Positions 60,014-64,000 of a stretch of DNA of 64,000 bases are shown here, in pieces. Numbering within the stretch: the first letter of the stretch is position 1; the number at the start of each line of letters is the position of its first letter. Below the pieces are notes generated by a model, which worked only from the letters and a program-made list of their open reading frames with translations, was not told where the DNA came from and did no database searches. The stretch spans positions 62,001-126,000 of the forward strand of contig LUCM01002218.1 of NCBI GenBank assembly GCA_008360955.1, in the 5' to 3' direction. The DNA is from Fasciolopsis buskii. Its lineage: Eukaryota > Platyhelminthes > Trematoda > Plagiorchiida > Fasciolidae. The translations under genes were made by a program, and so were the position numbers.

Positions 60014-60814
60014 CTTGAAACATTGTTTAGTTGTCTAGCTTAATTAATCCTCAAAATTTCAACCGAATTCTAGTTTTGGATCTTATCACCAAACTAGTCA
60101 CCAGTAAGGATGATAGGGCTTTGAGACAATGAAGACGCAAAAGCGTCAAAAACAGAGCAGAATTCCTAGAAGATAAAATGTTCTGGTTTCCGATATCAAT
60201 CAGGATCGGAACACTAGTGAGAAGTGTGTTCATCCAATATAAACCGGGTTTTGCACAACATACAAGCGTTCGGGGATCACTGGGGCTAAATAAGAGACTG
60301 AGGATAGACCATTTCCTCTATCCGATCGAGATGAAAAAGGATGCAACAGAGCAAAACCGTTTGGGTTGGTAGATGGGAACCAAACCAACTTTGATTGCGT
60401 CCCAGGATTACGGAGGAGGGCAAGATTGAACAGTATTTTATAGCTGGTTAAGTTTGAATGTTCCCTGAGAATATTGGCTAACGGTCAATAATTTCATATC
60501 GGGAATTCGCCATTTATTTTGGGAAAGCTAGCTCAACGTCGTGAGCATCAGCTTTTGTGAAAAATGAAAGTGGTATGGGTGAGGTTGTTTGGCTATCTCC
60601 AGTTGGGAGCAGATGATTCCAAACAGAAGATTTCTATGATAAAATTAATGACATGCTGATTCTAATGAGGTCCTACTCGTTAAAAATTACTTTCATGATG
60701 ACAGGACGCATATGTTTTCACAAACAACACCCTAAATTATCCGGGGTGCATAAAACCTGACTGAAAGTTTTGCATGATATAATGTTAACAATACAGCGCT
60801 GTTGCAGTCAAAAT

Positions 60815-60885
60815 TTTGATTGTAAAACGCGCTGATAAAGACTACCCGCTAAGACCGAAACGTCGGCGATTTACGTCGACCAACA
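60815..60885 (+). ncRNA. Degenerate hammerhead-ribozyme-like motif (Penelope type), copy 2
   Basis: The sequence contains CTGATAAAGACTACCC, then GACCGAAACGTCGGCG, then ATTTACGTC. The order matches a hammerhead: CTGATGA core (here CTGATAA), stem II, GAAA, a three-pair stem III (CGT/ACG), and the TC cleavage site. The core G changed to A is a catalytic position, and stem II is imperfect, so it is probably inactive. It shares TTGATTGTAAAAC upstream with copy 1. Confidence 0.55.
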
Positions 60886-61195
60886 GGGCTGTTATATCAT
60901 TCAAAATACAAACCAGTGCATTGAGCATCAAATTTTGGTCCCGATATTTACAAAGCTTTGTTTATTGTGAAGTGACGTCACGTTTGTTTTACTGCTCACT
61001 GGCATTATTTGCTGAAATTTATTCCAAAGATCCTATAGTTTCAATAAGATAATTAAAATTAAATCATGATCAAACGGTATTCTGCGTTCCGTGACAACTA
61101 ATTATGTCAGTGACAAGCATTTTAATCGTCGTTTTATTCTATGCTTGAGATTTTTACAGTCAAAGTAATTCCATTGAAGTCAGGAAATGTTCATT

Positions 61196-61365
61196 GGCCG
61201 GCGGTGGCCAAACGGATAAGGTCGTGACGTTTGGACGTGAAGGTCGCGGCTTTGAATCCTTCTTCGCCGGTCAACTTCCCCACTTCGCAGCTCTCTGTTG
61301 GCCGCGGCCCCCTGCCTGAAAATGGTTGTACATCGTTGTTTCATTAATAAAGGATATTACTTCAG
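61196..61365 (+). repeat. tRNA-derived SINE-like repeat, family A, copy 5
   Basis: A box TGGCCAAACGG intact; B box changed to CTTTGAATCC. The body CAACTTCCCCACTTCGCAGC and tail TTGTTTCATTAATAAAGG match copy 2 closely. Probably the youngest copy together with copy 2. Confidence 0.8.
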
Positions 61366-61399
61366 CCCTCTTCCTAGATTTTGCCGTGGTCGATCAGTG

Positions 61400-62820
61400 A
61401 CTTTGAGTGAACTCACAAACCAGTTGTTTTCACTTCAACAGTAATTATTAGTTGCCTATATTTACTTCTTTTCTTTCTGTCCATTATAAATCTCGATAGC
61501 AATTGTTCGGTGCTCAGCGCATAGTGTGCTCATTTGCACTGTTTTAAAAGCATTCTCTGGGGTAGACACAGCCACATTTTGACTCAAATTGATTCAACCT
61601 GACCTAAAAAATGAGGTAGTCTGAGAGAGAAAAATGACAGTTTTCTGACTCTACAAATTGCCTCGAAAACGTGCCCAGACCAATAAAGGTTGTGAAAAAA
61701 GAAAATACCAACTTGTTTGGCAAAGGTTATCTAAATCGTATGCTTATCGTTTACAGAAAGATGAAAAGGGATGTTGAATCTACGTTGGCTTGATTCCACG
61801 AATGATAACGACAGTGGTATACCTCGGTGTACAGATGCATGTTCAAATCCAGAAGGAATGTCACGTACATATGTAGTTGTAATAGATAAAAACAGAACAG
61901 ATATTATACGTAGACGGAAAAGATTAAGGGGAAAACATATCACTCCTCGGGGTTTCATTGCTGACAGGTAGCAGTAAGGTGGGTTTACCATCAGAGGAAG
62001 TAAACCCCCAAATCGGACGACGTATCAAATAATAGTATTCTGTCATGAGTTATGTAAGCGTTTTTGTGTCCCAGAAACAGTATTCTAGCAATTTTACATC
62101 TCATAACTAAAATAGTTCGTTGAAATATACACTGTGCTTAAGCACCCAGGATGTGTAACGACAATTAATATTGAAACCCAATATTTTTGTTAAAGGATCA
62201 CTAGCAAAAGAACTTTTCAGTTTCAGGTGAACGTTAAAAGTTTTCGCAAAACAGAAAGATTTACGATCTATAGAATTATACCAAGGATGGAGGAAAAGAA
62301 CCGTAATTCAAAGTTTTTATAAACTTGGCAAAATCTTGTTCTATATTGATCTTAACGATTTTGTACTATGCGTTCTGATTACGAAAATTTCCTACAGTAT
62401 ATCAAAAAGTTTGGCTTTCTCATTACATAGGAGAACTGTGCCAAGGGAAAATGTAAAACGCTTCCTCTACTTTAATTCGTTTCGAGCGTTTCGTAGCTAC
62501 CGAATTTTAATGGATATAGGCGATTTCTTTTTAATTCTGAGCAGTTTAAGGATCGCTAACATAATTTTCATCGGCAATGAAAGGTGGGACGATGAGAAAA
62601 CACAATTTGTGCAAGGTAACTGAAGTTTCTTCAAACCGTCTTATAGCATGAAATGTTGGTTACAAATCGAAAAATCACTAAGACGTCATACCAACAGCAA
62701 TGTTAAGATGCAAAATAACTTGCAGAGAGCGTTTACTAGGATGTATTTTGGTCTGATTTGAGCTAATCAATAATTCGTGAGCTTACCATAGGCGAAAGTA
62801 ATTAAATAGAAGGACAGTAA
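61400..62820. other. No gene established
   Basis: The plus-strand frame 62336-62623 (95 codons) ends at a donor-like CAAG|GTAACT and looks mildly protein-like, but has no acceptor, domain or partner exon. Nothing else was recognised. Confidence 0.35.
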
Positions 62821-62874
62821 CAACTTGTGTGCACGGAAATCTCGTATCGATATAAACAGATTGGTTTTATTTTA

Positions 62875-63087
62875 ATGTCAGTTCATCGTATGGTCAACAC
62901 GACAATTGGTCCAATACTGGTTAGTGCACAAAAGATCATGGATAGATTAATATACATAAATAAAAAGGCAGGAAGAACTCATATCCAGGCATCAATACAA
63001 GTTTGTAATAGCGCCCATAGTAACAATATTTTAACTTGTAAGACGAAAAAAGAGGAGAGCGAAACAACACAAAAATTCGTCGCACAG
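62875..63087 (+). CDS. Uncharacterised open frame, possible first exon
   Basis: From the ATG at 62875 the frame reads MSVHRMVNTTIGPILVSAQK and onward to CAG|GTAGAA at 63088, a possible donor. It is polar and lysine-rich in its second half. No promoter motif or domain was seen. The open frame at 63719-63931 could be a later exon, but this is only a positional guess. Confidence 0.2.
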
Positions 63088-63119
63088 GTAGAAAATCCAG
63101 CATGCCGTCAAAAATAGTG

Positions 63120-63450
63120 AAAGCAGTTTACAGCTGTATCATCCCTGTTAACGACCATTAGCAGTACTTATCCATCGCACTCCAAATGTGACGCGAATCT
63201 GGGATGAACAATTGTGAGTCGGACCTTTTGGCCAGATTGACTGTCCACGACTCATCGAGCATAAACACTGCATGATATAACTCCTATAAGTGAATAGATT
63301 TTTCACTCCATGGGTTTTTAAGTTTTTTAGGTCATTTGTTTCCGGTTGATGAAGAACTTCTCTGTGGAACGCGACGAGAATAAGGCAAAGCCACAAACAA
63401 AACATTTCTTACAAGTAGCTAAGCTCTACATGGATCTGTGTTAATTTTCA
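63120..63450 (-). repeat. tRNA-headed repeat family B, copy 3
   Basis: Blocks AGCTGTATCATCC, AGCAGTACTTATCCA, GACGCGAATCTGGGATGAAC and ACTGCATGATATAACTCC match copies 2 and 4. It forms an inverted pair with copy 4. Confidence 0.6.
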
Positions 63451-63529
63451 CGCTTTCCACAGAAAATTGCTCCAACACCCTGGACTCGTTGATTCGATGT
63501 GCTTAAACGTCTGTGGCCTGTAAATTCCA

Positions 63530-63727
63530 GTCAAGATATGGGAGTTATATCATATAGTGCTGATGTTCGATGAGCCGTGGACAATCAGGTTAGCTAGCGC
63601 AGTCGCCAGTGTATTCGACTCACAATCATTCGTCTCGTGTTCGCATCCCATTTCGGGTGTGATGGATATGCTCTACTAGCGATCTTTAACGAGAAGAAGA
63701 CTGCTGTACAGTGCTTCCATGATTTTT
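63530..63727 (+). repeat. tRNA-headed repeat family B, copy 4
   Basis: Plus-strand copy with a readable tRNA-like head: TTAGCTAGCGCAGTCGCCAG (A-box region) and GTTCGCATCCC (B box) about 35 bp apart. The end CTGTACAGTGCTTCCATG matches the reverse complement of copy 2. Orientation fixes the family as minus-strand for copies 1-3. Confidence 0.7.
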
Positions 63728-63931
63728 GACGGCAATCTGGACATTCAAATTGCTCGACGAATCATTTGTAAATATGCTATTTTATTTAATTTCCCGGGAT
63801 CACCTTTTAAGAACTTGGTACACCCAGATATCCAGGACATTCTGAAGTGGTTGAACTACCGCGACTTTCTTCCAATAGTTGATGTAATATTGAAGCAGGC
63901 AACATGTCAAACCATTCAAAATGGTCTATAA
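63719..63931 (+). CDS. Uncharacterised open frame starting at the end of a family B repeat
   Basis: 70 codons, starting MIFDGNLDIQIARRIICKYA and ending before TAA. The amino-acid pattern (amphipathic, with LKWLNYRDFLPIVDVIL) looks like real protein. The ATG lies in the last bases of repeat B copy 4, and an acceptor-like CTGTACAG sits inside the repeat just upstream in frame (then ASM). It could be a terminal exon that uses a repeat-derived splice site, or a short gene. No domain was recognised. Confidence 0.3.
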   Translation: MIFDGNLDIQIARRIICKYAILFNFPGSPFKNLVHPDIQDILKWLNYRDFLPIVDVILKQATCQTIQNGL

Positions 63932-64000
63932 ATGTAGAATTTGCCATTGACTAGCTCTCAGATGGTGGCAACTTGGCAAATGCCTACGCTTCACGAGCCT

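Noticed and set aside
1..64000. CRISPR arrays, bacterial operons, rRNA genes
   Set aside because: No regularly spaced repeats, no ribosome-binding-site-led frames, and no rRNA-like sequence; the gene structure is eukaryotic with GT-AG introns.

Overview
The window looks like AT-rich, intron-containing animal DNA with a high repeat load. A parasitic flatworm, probably a trematode, is my best guess. The reasons are relics of Penelope-like elements with a GIY-YIG tail, a Ty3/Gypsy integrase tail, two short tRNA-headed repeat families, short genes with 70-270 bp introns, and one 472-base assembly gap (52164-52635). The organism is inference; nothing here identifies a species.

The one gene family I can reconstruct exon by exon encodes small secreted or GPI-anchored proteins of 281-284 residues: a signal peptide, two CUB-like domains of four cysteines each, and a hydrophobic tail. 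There are four apparently intact copies and one broken copy: A (4290-5759, +), B (13274-14673, -), C (15168-16567, +), D (54044-55536, +) and pseudogene E (46036-46592, -). A, B and C have five exons with identical phases. D has lost the intron between the CUB domains and gained an in-frame 18-base microexon before the tail. E shares D's fused exon but carries a frameshift and stops.

B and C are exact mirror images. They sit head to head in a palindrome whose arms (12416-14883 and 14958-17425, 2468 bp each) appear identical around a 74-bp spacer. Outside the arms the mirror symmetry continues, but only at about two-thirds identity. So there is an old inverted duplication whose centre was homogenised or re-copied recently, or else was misassembled. 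Both promoters lie near the centre, beside alternating purine-pyrimidine tracts.

Layout: 1-4.2 kb, no gene recognised, one dispersed repeat copy; 4.2-5.8, gene A; 7.1-9.7, tRNA-derived repeat, Penelope-like relic and a hammerhead-like motif; 12-17.9, palindrome with B and C; 18-31.8, old repeats and orphan open frames; 31.8-34, LTR-like block and both short repeat families; 37.7-39.2, a recent 217-bp inverted repeat carrying an exon-like segment; 44-46.6, short repeat and pseudogene E; 48.8-53.1, small orphan frame, Gypsy relic and an inverted repeat pair around the gap; 54-55.5, gene D; 57-60, orphan exon and a 164-residue secreted protein; 60.8-64, hammerhead-like relic, short repeats and terminal orphan frames.

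The CUB proteins probably act outside the cell or on its surface, but no ligand can be read from the sequence. Comparisons were made by eye, so identity figures are approximate unless counts are given.
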